Positions 16,952 through 24,891 of a stretch of 64,000 bases of DNA are shown here, in pieces (the first letter of the stretch is position 1; each line of letters opens with the position of its first letter). The notes beneath the pieces are model-generated. The model saw only the letters and a program-made list of their open reading frames with translations, was not told where the DNA came from and did not search any database. Origin of the DNA: an uncultured bacterium (GTDB lineage: Bacteria > Oederibacteriota > PGYV01 > Palsa-1178); NCBI GenBank assembly GCA_937889595.1, contig CALAOR010000088.1, positions 1 through 64,000 on the forward strand, written 5' to 3'. Both the position numbers and the translations under genes were made by a program.

Positions 16952-17471
16952 GTTTGTGACCTCCACATTGACATATATGATTTGGATCTTTTGCCATGCA
17001 GCTTTTACACATGTTTTCACTGCATTTGCCGCATAATGCCGCATAAGCGGCCGGTGCGAATACAGAAGACGTCATGCAGGTTATAACGGCTGACTTGACT
17101 GAATCCGCAGCCTGCTTTGAGGCATCCTGTCCGTCCCCGGCATATATATAAGGAGAAACTATCATTAAGGCCGAAGCAAACAGCACAAAAACCGCAAGCA
17201 CAGCGCTTGCCGGTATTAACTTTAGTATGTTAAATTCAAAACGCCTTTCCTTGTTTTCATTAAGTTTTCTCACGATGTTTTCCCTGAAATACGCAGGCGG
17301 GCTTATTTCCCCGGCATTTTTCAGGTATGAATCCACGCCTGATAACGCCTCGAATTCTTCCAGGCACTGCGGGCATGACGCTATATGCTGCGCAATCTCG
17401 TCTTTTAAATCGGATTTTACTTCCCCATCCATAAAAGCCATTATTTTCCCCTTAATTTCCTCATGTTTCAT
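16941..17471 (-). CDS. Anti-sigma factor with zinc-finger head and Cys/His-rich periplasmic tail
   Basis: A 176-residue single-pass membrane protein. Residues 1-40 are a zf-HC2 anti-sigma domain with H29-x3-C33-x2-C36 in MDGEV...HIASCPQC. One transmembrane helix spans about 84-110. The periplasmic part ends with a dense metal-binding tail: C147, C150, C155, C158, H165, C167, C169, H172, H174. The head should hold the ECF sigma factor encoded 198 bp upstream; the tail is a plausible copper sensor that would release sigma when loaded. That role is inference from layout. An ECF-type promoter precedes it. Confidence 0.85.
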   Translation of the reverse strand: MKHEEIKGKIMAFMDGEVKSDLKDEIAQHIASCPQCLEEFEALSGVDSYLKNAGEISPPAYFRENIVRKLNENKERRFEFNILKLIPASAVLAVFVLFASALMIVSPYIYAGDGQDASKQAADSVKSAVITCMTSSVFAPAAYAALCGKCSENMCKSCMAKDPNHICQCGGHKHGK

Positions 17472-17510
17472 GATAAACCTCCTTTATTTAAGATATTGTT
17501 CACATAGATA

Positions 17511-17539
17511 TAAACGCAGGCGCAGCCAAAAACTTGCGG
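17511..17539 (-). promoter_or_regulatory. ECF-type promoter (copy 2) before the anti-sigma/efflux operon
   Basis: CCGCAAGTTTT (17539-17529), 12 nt, CGTTTA (17516-17511) on the minus strand, same elements and spacing as at 7970-7998. It lies in the unusually long gap between sigma and anti-sigma genes and would make the anti-sigma-TolC-CusBA transcript dependent on that sigma factor. Confidence 0.65.
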
Positions 17540-17669
17540 TAAAAAATACGGAATTAACAAAGCAATTTTATATATTATACTGAAATATGGCGGTTTTTTT
17601 TAATACTTATTTCCCCTTTTTATCGACGTGTTTTTCCCTTAAGCATTTGCGTTTTTCTGCAGCTATCTT

Positions 17670-18236
17670 CTATCTTTTTATCCTGTCCTTTAAAGCCTGC
17701 CTGGCCCTGAAAATCAGCGACTCAACAGCCGGAACAGATACGCCCATGACCGCTGCTATTTCAGCATAGGACTTTTCCTCATATATTTTCAGGACTATTG
17801 CCGCACGTTGGTTTTCAGGCAGGGACAACAGCGCTTTTTGTATTTCCATATCTTTTTCTGCTTTTTCCGCTGTTTCAAGCGCGTTGCGTATATTCTTATC
17901 CGCTATCTGTTCCTTGAACTTTCCATCCCCTGTTTCAAATTCCTCATCCAGGCTTGTTGGATTGCCCGAAGCCTTTCTCCTGCGCAGATAGTCTATGCTT
18001 ATATTGGACGCTATGCGGTACAGCCATGTGGTAAATTTTGCGGATGCTGTGTAGTTTGGCGCGGCATTATAGACTTTTATGAAAGTATCCTGGGCCAGGT
18101 CTTTCGCGTCTTCCTTTGAACCCGTGAACCTGTATATATAATTTATTATCGGCTTCCCGTATTTTTCGAGAAGCAGGTTAAATGCTGTATTATTGCCTGC
18201 TTTAAGGTCAAGCATCAGCTTTATGTCTTCGTCCAA
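17670..18236 (-). CDS. ECF RNA polymerase sigma factor (metal island)
   Basis: A 188-residue sigma70-family ECF protein. Region 2 is DTFIKVYNAAPNYTASAKFTTWLYRIASNISIDYLRRRK with the usual DLAQDTF core; region 4 is LLSLPENQRAAIVLKIYEEKSYAEIAAVMGVSVPAVESLIFRARQALKD, a helix-turn-helix. The start is a TTG at 18236 behind a weak GGGGTG. It is probably the partner of the zf-HC2 anti-sigma factor and drives the two promoters with CCGCAAGTTTT-N12-CGTTTA. Confidence 0.93.
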   Translation of the reverse strand: MDEDIKLMLDLKAGNNTAFNLLLEKYGKPIINYIYRFTGSKEDAKDLAQDTFIKVYNAAPNYTASAKFTTWLYRIASNISIDYLRRRKASGNPTSLDEEFETGDGKFKEQIADKNIRNALETAEKAEKDMEIQKALLSLPENQRAAIVLKIYEEKSYAEIAAVMGVSVPAVESLIFRARQALKDRIKR

Positions 18237-18292
18237 TTAGCACACCCCGGTTTTTGCGATTTAATTATAAATCAAAACATAAGCGCCCCGCT

Positions 18293-18318
18293 GGTGGCGG
18301 CATAATATACCGCCACTA
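18293..18318. repeat. Dispersed hairpin repeat, copy A
   Basis: GGTGGCGG-CATAATATA-CCGCCACTA. A near-identical hairpin (GGTGGCGG-AATAATATT-CCGCCACTA) lies at 59977-60002 within a longer inverted repeat. Non-coding in both places, hence a small dispersed family. Confidence 0.6.
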
Positions 18319-18340
18319 CACGGCAAAACAGGCATGAAAT

Positions 18341-18577
18341 TTAACCCTTTTGCTTTTGGAACCACGCTTCAATATCCGCAACCTTATCCCCCTGTATTTC
18401 AATTCTCCCGTTTTTTACAGTGCCTCCCGTGGCACATATGCCTTTTAATGTCCTTGCGATATCATTTAAACGGAATTCCCCATAAGTAACCAGCCCTGAA
18501 ATTACAGTCACCTTTTTTCCGCTCCTGTTTTCCAGACGGATTTCCGGTTTGGGTGATTGCGGATTGTTTTTTTTCAT
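18341..18577 (-). CDS. SUI1/eIF1-domain translation factor (YciH family)
   Basis: A 78-residue protein with the SUI1 fold: [43 protein letters not shown], where [12 protein letters not shown] is the family signature. Bacterial YciH is a ribosome-binding relative of eIF1. Three codons upstream of the chosen ATG an in-frame TTG is possible; neither has a strong ribosome site. Confidence 0.9.
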   Translation of the reverse strand: MKKNNPQSPKPEIRLENRSGKKVTVISGLVTYGEFRLNDIARTLKGICATGGTVKNGRIEIQGDKVADIEAWFQKQKG

Positions 18578-18607
18578 TATAAACAATTTCTTTTCGTCAA
18601 ATTTGAA

Positions 18608-18940
18608 TTATTCAACCACCACCGCCGTGCCGTAACAAAGCACCTCTGTCGCGCCTGCCGCGACTTCTGACGCGTCATAATGTATCCCGATTATCGCGTT
18701 CGCTCCCATTTCCCGGGCATGGTCTATCATCAGGTCATAAGCCTGCTGCCGCGCCTGTTCGCACATTTCAGTATAAGCCCCTATTGTACCGCCGAGTATG
18801 GATTTTAAACCGCCGAAGATGCCCTGGATAATGGTCGGTGAGCGTACTATGATGCCCCTTACAATACCCCTGTATTCCTTCACCGCGTGTCCCGTAATTT
18901 CAAAAGTTGTTGAAACAATAATATCGGTTCTTTTCTGCAT
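18608..18940 (-). CDS. YbjQ/UPF0145 family protein
   Basis: A 110-residue cytoplasmic protein of the YbjQ family: an N-terminal ISTTFEITG-like strand, a Gly-rich GIFGGLKSILGGTIGAYTEMCEQARQQAYD helix region and ANAIIGIHYDASEV. It is described as a putative heavy-metal-binding, probably pentameric protein; its role is not settled. GGAGG precedes the ATG. Confidence 0.9.
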   Translation of the reverse strand: MQKRTDIIVSTTFEITGHAVKEYRGIVRGIIVRSPTIIQGIFGGLKSILGGTIGAYTEMCEQARQQAYDLMIDHAREMGANAIIGIHYDASEVAAGATEVLCYGTAVVVE

Positions 18941-18976
18941 ATAAACCTCCTTATATGATTTCCGGCAATAAATATT

Positions 18977-19975
18977 TCACGCTACATTTACGGAAAACGG
19001 CAGTGGTTCAACCTCAACCACCGAGCCTAAGCGTACAAGCTTCGCATCTCCGGGCAGCACCGAGTAATTCAATTCCTGTTCCTTGTCTTTCTTGCAGTAA
19101 TGCGCGATTATCCCGAGCGCCTTTTGTATGTTTTCTTCATTTACATCCCCGCGGCCTATTGCGGTCGGGCCTTTTGATGAAGGGATTATGAGCAGGTCCC
19201 CCGGTGAGGCGAAATTCATCACTATTTTATTCTCGGCTTCGTCGCGGCCTACCGCCATTTTAAACTTATCAGTTACCGCAAAATACCTTCCGTATACAAA
19301 AAGCCTGGCGTTATTCAGGTTCAGCATGTCCGACTTTCGCAGATCCTTTATTTTCATGCTGAAATTCTTGTCCGTAAGCAGGCATCCGCCTGCCGGGCAG
19401 GCGTGATTTTCTATCTTGAATTCATCAACCAGGTCAAGCTGCTTTTCCCTGCTCCTGCCTTCTATGGACATAAGCTTGCTTCTGTCTATCCAACCTTTTT
19501 CTTCGGGTATGGACGGTTTCATATGCCCGGCGCATAAAGGCCGGACTATAAGCCCGTCAAGCCCGCTGTCCTTTTCTATAATGTCCATTGCGCGCCTATT
19601 CTGGCTCATAGGCCGCTGCCCCACAACCTCGCCGGTTATTATGAAAGAAGCCCCTATTTCTTCCATGTATTTTTTAGCGGTTTTAAATTTCAGTATCCTG
19701 CAGTCTATACATGGATTGGCTCCACTGCCGTAACCGTATTTGGGATGTTTTATTATTTCTATGAATTCCGCCGAGTTGTTCAGCATCTTTAATTCAACGC
19801 CCAGCTGTTCAGCCATTTCCTGCGCCTTATGCTTGCAGCCGTCCTTATGTTTGCCCCCGCACTGGCAAAAAGGCGAAGTAAAGTTAAGGGCTATAACTTC
19901 AATGCCCATGTCCTTTATTATTTTCGTCGCGAGCGTGCTGTCAAGCCCGCCTGATAAGAGGGATACTGCTTTCAA
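18977..19975 (-). CDS. PP-loop tRNA-thiolation-like protein
   Basis: A 332-residue protein with a PP-loop ATP pyrophosphatase motif at the very start (LLSGGLDSTLA, residues 6-16), a Cys/His group (CQCGGKHKDGCKHK, about 38-50), NPCIDCR and a HACPAGGCLL motif. It resembles the ThiI/MnmA-related 'thiouridylase' proteins of anaerobes, which activate tRNA uridine and accept sulfur on conserved Cys; the precise nucleotide is not known. The C-terminal 100 residues resemble the small NFACT-R/DUF814-like domain often joined to it. The start is a TTG behind AAAGGAAACA. Confidence 0.85.
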   Translation of the reverse strand: MKAVSLLSGGLDSTLATKIIKDMGIEVIALNFTSPFCQCGGKHKDGCKHKAQEMAEQLGVELKMLNNSAEFIEIIKHPKYGYGSGANPCIDCRILKFKTAKKYMEEIGASFIITGEVVGQRPMSQNRRAMDIIEKDSGLDGLIVRPLCAGHMKPSIPEEKGWIDRSKLMSIEGRSREKQLDLVDEFKIENHACPAGGCLLTDKNFSMKIKDLRKSDMLNLNNARLFVYGRYFAVTDKFKMAVGRDEAENKIVMNFASPGDLLIIPSSKGPTAIGRGDVNEENIQKALGIIAHYCKKDKEQELNYSVLPGDAKLVRLGSVVEVEPLPFSVNVA

Positions 19976-20153
19976 TTTTGTTTCCTTTCATGGCGCCGGT
20001 TAATTTGTTTAACGCGTATACTATAGCATACTTGCCCCGTAAATAATTACCCATAATGGTTTTTAATACAGGCTGGGGGTCACTTATTATTTGAATTTTG
20101 GGATTGGAACTGCATGGGTTTGTTATTGCGCAAATCCCGCCGTGTTTCCTGAT

Positions 20154-20597
20154 CTAGACTTTGCTTTTTTTAACTTTGGGCTTTAACTTCAGGTTCTGCC
20201 TTTCCAGCATATCGGCAAGCGTGATTGAATTCATGAACTCCAGAGTGCGCAGTTTAAGCTCCGACCACACGTCGCGCCAGGCGCAGGTTCTGCTGCGGGT
20301 GCAGCCGGCCGGGTCGCTGACACAGAATACAGGGTCTATGGAGCCTTCGGCTACGGTTACTATCTCGCTTAAAGTTATTCCCTCGGGGGCCTTTGCCAGC
20401 ACAAATCCGCCGTTCTTTCCCTTGGTGCTGCTGACCAGACCCACGCCAACAAGCAGGCGCATTATGTTTTCAAGGTATTTAACCGATATTTCCTGGTCCA
20501 ATGAAATTACTTTCAAGGATACGGGCCCCTTGCCATATTTTGCCGCGAGGTGTAAAAGCGCCCTTGAAGCATATCTGCCTCTGGTTGAAATTCTCAT
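20154..20597 (-). CDS. Rrf2-family transcriptional regulator with three Cys (copy 1)
   Basis: A 147-residue winged-helix regulator: MRISTRGRYASRALLHLA opening, recognition helix ISVKYLENIMRLLVGVGLV, wing GKNGGFVLAKAPEGITL, and the iron-sulfur-type cluster region FCVSDPAGCTRSRTC with three Cys as in IscR/NsrR. It probably senses redox, NO or cluster status. The ATG at 20597 has AAGGAG; an upstream in-frame ATG includes that site. A strong sigma70 promoter followed by a palindrome (20634-20653) just upstream suggests autoregulation. Confidence 0.92.
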   Translation of the reverse strand: MRISTRGRYASRALLHLAAKYGKGPVSLKVISLDQEISVKYLENIMRLLVGVGLVSSTKGKNGGFVLAKAPEGITLSEIVTVAEGSIDPVFCVSDPAGCTRSRTCAWRDVWSELKLRTLEFMNSITLADMLERQNLKLKPKVKKSKV

Positions 20598-20633
20598 TGC
20601 ATTCTCCTTCAATATTCCGCATTTTTTAGGCTA

Positions 20634-20683
20634 AATATCATTAATACGATATTATTATAACCTAATCAACGCAGTAAGTCAAA
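20634..20683 (-). promoter_or_regulatory. sigma70 promoter and palindromic operator of Rrf2 copy 1
   Basis: TTGACT (20683-20678), 18 nt, TATAAT (20659-20654), then AATATC-N8-GATATT (20634-20653) immediately downstream, where a repressor would block initiation. Confidence 0.7.
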
Positions 20684-20744
20684 AAAAATTTTTCATGTGC
20701 TTTTTCCGTTTTTCGCATATATTTGTAATTTATCCAAATAATTA

Positions 20745-20772
20745 TTGAAAGTTTTAATATTTATGCTATCAT
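20745..20772 (+). promoter_or_regulatory. sigma70 promoter of the flavin-fold gene
   Basis: TTGAAA (20745-20750), 16 nt, TATCAT (20767-20772), with the start codon at 20831. It is divergent from the Rrf2 copy-1 promoter about 60 bp away, so one regulator could act on both. Confidence 0.5.
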
Positions 20773-20830
20773 ACAGCAATGAAATATGGCATTGCCGACT
20801 ACAAGTCAAAAAAAAAAGGAGCATACTAAA

Positions 20831-21301
20831 ATGGCTGCACCAAAATACAACGCTTCATTCATCTCAACAATTCTTAAGAGGTCTATTTACACGTCTTTTA
20901 TTACCATAACCAACGGAATTATAAACTCAAGAATAATGGTCTTTGCCGCAGACCCTGATTTAAAGAACTTTTACTGCGTAACAAATAAGACAAGTGAAAA
21001 GATAGCCGAACTCGGCAGGAATCCTGTCACAAATCTTTTGATACTGGGTACAAGCGATACGCTTGACGGATTATCCGAAACCCAGGTTCGCGGCACCTCG
21101 CAAATATTCTCCAAAATTTCCGACTCCGAAGCAAAACACGGGCTTGACCTGCTCTCTGAAAAAGCCTCGATTATAAACACGCTTAAAAACAGCGGTTCTC
21201 TCGGCGATTTTTGTATACTAAAGATCAAAACTTCCGAGATCAGCTTCAGGATATTTAAAGACGTGCTGCAAAACATCCCAAAAACAATCCTCAACTTCTG
21301 A
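20831..21301 (+). CDS. Pyridoxamine-5'-phosphate-oxidase-like flavin-binding protein
   Basis: A 156-residue split-barrel protein of the PNPOx-like family: FAADPDLKNFYCVTNKTSEKIAELGRNPVTNLLI matches the first strands (including the K-x-x-x-I-x-x-N-P signature), with later GTSQIFSKISD. Such proteins bind FMN or F420 and act as small reductases or redox sensors. The ATG at 20831 is preceded by AAAGGAG. It is bracketed by two Rrf2 regulator genes facing it from both sides, so it is likely a target of one of them. Confidence 0.8.
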   Translation: MAAPKYNASFISTILKRSIYTSFITITNGIINSRIMVFAADPDLKNFYCVTNKTSEKIAELGRNPVTNLLILGTSDTLDGLSETQVRGTSQIFSKISDSEAKHGLDLLSEKASIINTLKNSGSLGDFCILKIKTSEISFRIFKDVLQNIPKTILNF

Positions 21302-21313
21302 CATAACCGGCTA

Positions 21314-21760
21314 TTACGTTCCTGTATCGGGAATTTCCTTAAGAAGTTTATCCGGCATTTTCTGGCCCGATATTGCTTCAAGACTGATTGATTCAAGATA
21401 TTTTACGGTTACTTCCCTCAGATCCTGCCACATTTTCATGGACTTACAGCTTTCCTTAAGCGCGCATATCCCGGGATTATCCAGACAGGGAACCGGCGAC
21501 AGGGTTCCTTCAGACGTCCTTAATATGTCTGCCATTGTTATTTCTTTCGGGCTTTTAGACAGTATAAAACCGCCGCTTTTACCCTTTGCACTGATTACAA
21601 ACCCCGCGGTAGCAAAAGTTCTCATAATAGTTTCAAGATATTTTAAGGATATTTCCTGTTTTTCTGATATTGCGCGTATGGTAACCGGCCCGGCCCCGTA
21701 ATGCTCGGCGAGCATTATCATGGCGCGTAAAGCATACCTGCCTCTTGTTGAAAATTTCAT
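21314..21760 (-). CDS. Rrf2-family transcriptional regulator with three Cys (copy 2)
   Basis: A 148-residue Rrf2 protein: MKFSTRGRYALRAMIMLAEHYG, recognition helix ISLKYLETIMRTFATAGFV, wing GKSGGFILSKSPKEITM, and a PCLDNPGICALKESC cluster motif with Cys at about 92, 100 and 106. It should bind an Fe-S cluster and sense NO, oxygen or redox state. Its own promoter (21818-21862) carries a C-TAC/GTAG-type site shared with four other places in the window, which makes it the leading candidate for the regulator of that set. Confidence 0.92.
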   Translation of the reverse strand: MKFSTRGRYALRAMIMLAEHYGAGPVTIRAISEKQEISLKYLETIMRTFATAGFVISAKGKSGGFILSKSPKEITMADILRTSEGTLSPVPCLDNPGICALKESCKSMKMWQDLREVTVKYLESISLEAISGQKMPDKLLKEIPDTGT

Positions 21761-21817
21761 GTTTTAACACCTCGCCCATACTTTCATCCGGCTCAAATAC
21801 GTGACTCGATTTTAATT

Positions 21818-21862
21818 GCTACCGTTATGGTGGTATTATACACTAAAAAAAACTTTTTTCAA
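21818..21862 (-). promoter_or_regulatory. Promoter with CTAC-N7-GTGG operator (site A)
   Basis: TTGAAA (21862-21857), 16 nt, TATAAT (21840-21835); directly downstream lies, on the plus strand, CTACCGTTATGGTGG (21819-21833). It is the variant copy of the 15-bp C[T/C]ACY-N5-NGTRG site also found at 32722, 33572, 36276 and 40592. Position over +1 fits repression. Confidence 0.6.
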
Positions 21863-21951
21863 CCTTTTTCTAGGCAAACTTGCCGTAAGTTTTACCCTGG
21901 AAAGACCGGAACAACTTACTTGAATTTTTCCTGTTTCATGTATTCAGGCTG

Positions 21952-22950
21952 TTACTTTGCTTTAACAATTGTCGTAGACCCGGCAAGCCCTTCGGAATAA
22001 TATATTTTCTGGTCCTCTGTCACCACTACGGCCTCAAAATACCCGAGTTTTTTCGCCAGCGCAAAGCCTTTGTCCTTGCCAAGGATAAATACGGTCGCAG
22101 ACAATCCGTCCGCCATCGCGGGGTCGGAACAAAATATAGTCGAACTTGACAGCCCTCTTGCCGGGTATCCTGTAAAAGGGTCCATGATATGGTGGTACCT
22201 TACGCCATCCTTCATAAAAAACCTCTCATAATCGCCCGAAGAGACAACGAGCATGTCCGAAACGTCAAGTCCGCCTATTACGCCGTCGCCCCTGGGATCC
22301 CTTATTCCCACTCTCCATGGTTTCCCATACAATGTGCCTATGGCATAAATATCGCCGCCCGCATCCATAAGCGCGGATTTAATGCCTTCTTTTTTCAGAA
22401 CTTTTGCTCCTTCTTCCACAACATAAAGTTTGGCTATCCCGCCTATATCGACGCCCACCCCTTTTTTTAATTTTGTCATTTTCCCGTCTTTTATGACAAG
22501 ATATTTATAGCCCACAATTTTTAAAGTTTCCCTGATTTCCTCTTTTGTCGGCAAATGCTTGGTTGCATAAAATCCCCACAGCTTCATCAGCGGGTAAACC
22601 GTAACATCGAATTTTCCGCCGCTCAATTCACTCACCCGGATCGCCCGCTGCATGACTTTTATTATTTCCGGGTCAGTAACAGGCGTTCCCTCATTGTTAA
22701 ATTTATAAATTATGCTGCCGGGGTCCAGTATGGAAAATTTCTTGTCAACTTCCTCCATCCTGTCCATTGCCTTTTCAATCGCAGGCAGGACACTGCGGCC
22801 GCCGGGCACCTGGATCGTAACGAGCGTATCCATCATGAACCGTGTTTGCTTTTGCACTTGCGGCCTGATGAATTTCCTTATTAGAAACGCACAAACCGTC
22901 ACGACAGCTGCCGTTATAAAAAAAATCAAAAGCAGTTTCTTTATTTTCAT
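21952..22950 (-). CDS. apbE: FAD:protein FMN transferase (ApbE)
   Basis: A 332-residue membrane-anchored enzyme that covalently attaches FMN to Thr/Ser of exported proteins. N-terminal anchor helix (about 4-22), then ApbE motifs: MDTLVTIQV, SGGKFDVTVYPLMKLWGF, GVDIGGIAKLYVVEEG, SALMDAGGDIYAIG, WRVGIRDPR and the late S-SGDYERFF...HIMDPFTGYPA, with the Asp residues that bind Mg. Its substrates in this window are the three proteins with SGAT[I/V]SS motifs. The ATG at 22950 follows AAAGGG; the GTG three codons earlier is less likely. It is the third gene of an operon with the Gx/EcfT fusion and the NusG-II protein. Confidence 0.95.
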   Translation of the reverse strand: MKIKKLLLIFFITAAVVTVCAFLIRKFIRPQVQKQTRFMMDTLVTIQVPGGRSVLPAIEKAMDRMEEVDKKFSILDPGSIIYKFNNEGTPVTDPEIIKVMQRAIRVSELSGGKFDVTVYPLMKLWGFYATKHLPTKEEIRETLKIVGYKYLVIKDGKMTKLKKGVGVDIGGIAKLYVVEEGAKVLKKEGIKSALMDAGGDIYAIGTLYGKPWRVGIRDPRGDGVIGGLDVSDMLVVSSGDYERFFMKDGVRYHHIMDPFTGYPARGLSSSTIFCSDPAMADGLSATVFILGKDKGFALAKKLGYFEAVVVTEDQKIYYSEGLAGSTTIVKAK

Positions 22951-22971
22951 ATTGCACACCCTTTCATTTTT

Positions 22972-24186
22972 TTATATCAAATCCAGCGTATCGTCTTCTG
23001 ATTTCATATACAGCATGACAATCAGGCTTGACAGCGCAAGTATCAGCCCTTTTACCTTCTTCTTCCCTATTTTATAATTTTTTATGAACGCGTGGGCATT
23101 TTCCCATAAAACCGGGATTGCTAAGAGCGAGGAAGTCACTATCCTGGAAACCCTGTCACCGGATATACCCGTGAATTTAAACGGCCTTAAAAGCGATTTT
23201 ATGCCTGACGCAAGTTCCTGAGGGCTTGTGGTCCGTATCAAGACAGCCGCTCCGATCATCAGCAGTATGAGCCTGAAAGCAAACAAGGAGCCGTGATAAA
23301 GCCCGTCCTGCGTTATCCTTAATATGCCAAAGTTCATTACAATTACCCCGCCGTAGGAAAAGAACATTGGGATTGCAAATGAGAACGCGATAAACAAATA
23401 CAGCCTTTTTACCCCGTCAAAAAACCTCATTACCGGTATCTTAGTCATGGCTATAACCAGAATAAGCATTGCCAGAACAATAAAATACTCGTAAAAGCCT
23501 TCCGAGATAACCACGATTATTGCCAGCACTATTATGGCAAGTATCTTTATTTCCGGCGACAACGAATGCAAATGTGAATCTTTGCTGATATACCTTCCAA
23601 TGTTAAATTTAGGGGCTACAAACGGCCCTTTTTTGCTATACGCGGCCGGGACCTTAAAACCGCCTTTTGTCCTGTTTCGTTCCAACCTTGAACATACCTG
23701 GGAAGCAACCACGCCTGTTACCCATCCCGTAATTACCGAGCTGATGCCGAGCCATGGAAGCAGCATGAAAACACCGGTGTTTTTAATCAGCAGCAGGTAA
23801 ACAATGCTTATTTGGGTTAAGTTATGCGCCATTGCGCCAATTATGCTTATGCCTATGAGGCTGAATAATGGTTTACCGCCGCCTGATAAAAGTTTATAGA
23901 CAAGTCCCATGGCAAGTGTGCTTGTGATAGCGGATGAAAAACTCAGGATGAAACTCGGTGACAAAAAAGTTCCAAGTATGAGAGAACTAATGACAGTCCT
24001 CATAACTGCGATTTCAATAGCTGACCGGAACCCCATATCGACAAGCGCTATCAAAACTATCATGTTGGCCAGCCCGAGCTTCACTCCCGGCACCACCTGC
24101 GGAAAAAAAGACTCCGCAACCTGGAGTATCGTTGCGCAGGACACAAGCAGCGCTATTTTTTTCAGCTTTTTGTCTTCATCCGGCAT
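22972..24186 (-). CDS. Fusion of Gx-type transporter (Hpre_diP_synt_I) and EcfT-like protein
   Basis: A 404-residue polytopic membrane protein with two modules. Residues about 8-165 match the family misnamed 'heptaprenyl diphosphate synthase component I' (ATILQVAESFFPQVVPGVKLGLANMIVLIAL), a substrate-binding ECF-like S component. Residues about 190-404 match the EcfT/CbiQ transmembrane component (DSHLHSLSPEIKILAI...TTSPQELASGIKSLLRPFK) but lack the Ala-Arg-Ser/Gly coupling motifs. Flavin-based extracellular electron-transfer loci carry the same parts as separate genes next to ApbE. The ATG at 24186 follows AAGGTGG. No ECF ATPase gene is in the window, so it may not be an ATP-driven importer. 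Confidence 0.85.
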   Translation of the reverse strand: MPDEDKKLKKIALLVSCATILQVAESFFPQVVPGVKLGLANMIVLIALVDMGFRSAIEIAVMRTVISSLILGTFLSPSFILSFSSAITSTLAMGLVYKLLSGGGKPLFSLIGISIIGAMAHNLTQISIVYLLLIKNTGVFMLLPWLGISSVITGWVTGVVASQVCSRLERNRTKGGFKVPAAYSKKGPFVAPKFNIGRYISKDSHLHSLSPEIKILAIIVLAIIVVISEGFYEYFIVLAMLILVIAMTKIPVMRFFDGVKRLYLFIAFSFAIPMFFSYGGVIVMNFGILRITQDGLYHGSLFAFRLILLMIGAAVLIRTTSPQELASGIKSLLRPFKFTGISGDRVSRIVTSSLLAIPVLWENAHAFIKNYKIGKKKVKGLILALSSLIVMLYMKSEDDTLDLI

Positions 24187-24196
24187 GGAAACCACC

Positions 24197-24577
24197 TTAA
24201 TAACTGACGGCATCATACTGACCCGCGCCGCCGCCTGGGATCTCGACAAGCACTTTATTTGGAACACAGACAATGGTCTGCGCCGGGCTGGATATCCAGC
24301 CGGTATTCACGCATACCTGCCTCGCGCAATCTGATTTGGCTATCCTTATCCTGTGCCGGTTTACTTCTACTTCCATATTTTTGAATTTATAAACCGAATC
24401 CTGCCCCAAAGCGACCTGTTTTACCAGTTTATTGTCCTGATAAATATTCGCTATATTGGCTGCGGCTGATTTTTGCCGTGTGAAAGAGTACAACAGGGGC
24501 GTGATAGACACGGTTATTACAATAGCGGCAATTACTATATCCGCGGTGTTTAGCCTATATAACCCGTTCCTTTTCAT
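24197..24577 (-). CDS. NusG domain II-like membrane-anchored protein
   Basis: A 126-residue protein: one N-terminal transmembrane helix (IVIAAIVITVSITPLLYSF), then a small beta domain with the pattern of NusG domain II/DUF1312: EVNRHRIRIAKSDCARQVCVNTGWISSPAQTIVCVPNKVLVEI. Cys residues in C-x3-C-V-N-T-G-W are a family hallmark. It is exported and tethered. In Gram-positive flavin-based electron transfer loci the EetA protein has this domain and sits beside a Gx-type EetB, the same order as here. First gene of the operon behind a CRP/FNR-type promoter. Confidence 0.85.
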   Translation of the reverse strand: MKRNGLYRLNTADIVIAAIVITVSITPLLYSFTRQKSAAANIANIYQDNKLVKQVALGQDSVYKFKNMEVEVNRHRIRIAKSDCARQVCVNTGWISSPAQTIVCVPNKVLVEIPGGGAGQYDAVSY

Positions 24578-24681
24578 AACGCCCTCCTAAAAAGTCATTT
24601 CTTCCCACAGATCAAAACTGTCCTGCCGGGACGTTGCTATTATCGCTTATTAGTATATGACACCATTTTACTAGTATTATA

Positions 24682-24724
24682 GTTATAGACCCACATTGCC
24701 TGTTTGTCAAGTGATTGTTTTCAC
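24682..24724 (-). promoter_or_regulatory. CRP/FNR-dependent promoter of the flavinylation operon
   Basis: GTGA-N6-TCAC box (24711-24724) directly abuts TTGACA (24710-24705); 17 nt further is TATAAC (24687-24682), with an alternative TATAAT at 24681-24676. A box centred near -42 is the class II activator position used by CRP and FNR. The molybdoenzyme promoter at 32776 has the same layout. Confidence 0.75.
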
Positions 24725-24861
24725 TTGTTTTTTTCATTTATCATTCATTATCTTTAATTTATAGACATTTCAAAATATCGATGTGCTTGATTTCACTTAA
24801 AAACGGGAAACCGCTATTAAACCGCTTGACGCATTCCACAGGCCCCGGGCGCATAAAAAGC

Positions 24862-24891
24862 AAAAGAGGAAGGTTTTACCCTTCCTCTTTT
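24862..24891 (-). terminator. Bidirectional-looking terminator
   Basis: AAAAGAGGAAGG and its complement CCTTCCTCTTTT around a short loop; ends the FMN-binding-protein transcript that stops at 24931. Confidence 0.75.

Noticed and set aside
24661-24681. ACTAGTAAAATGGTG after the flavinylation promoter as a further CTAC/GTAG operator
   Set aside because: Only a few positions agree with the 15-bp consensus; kept out of the regulon.
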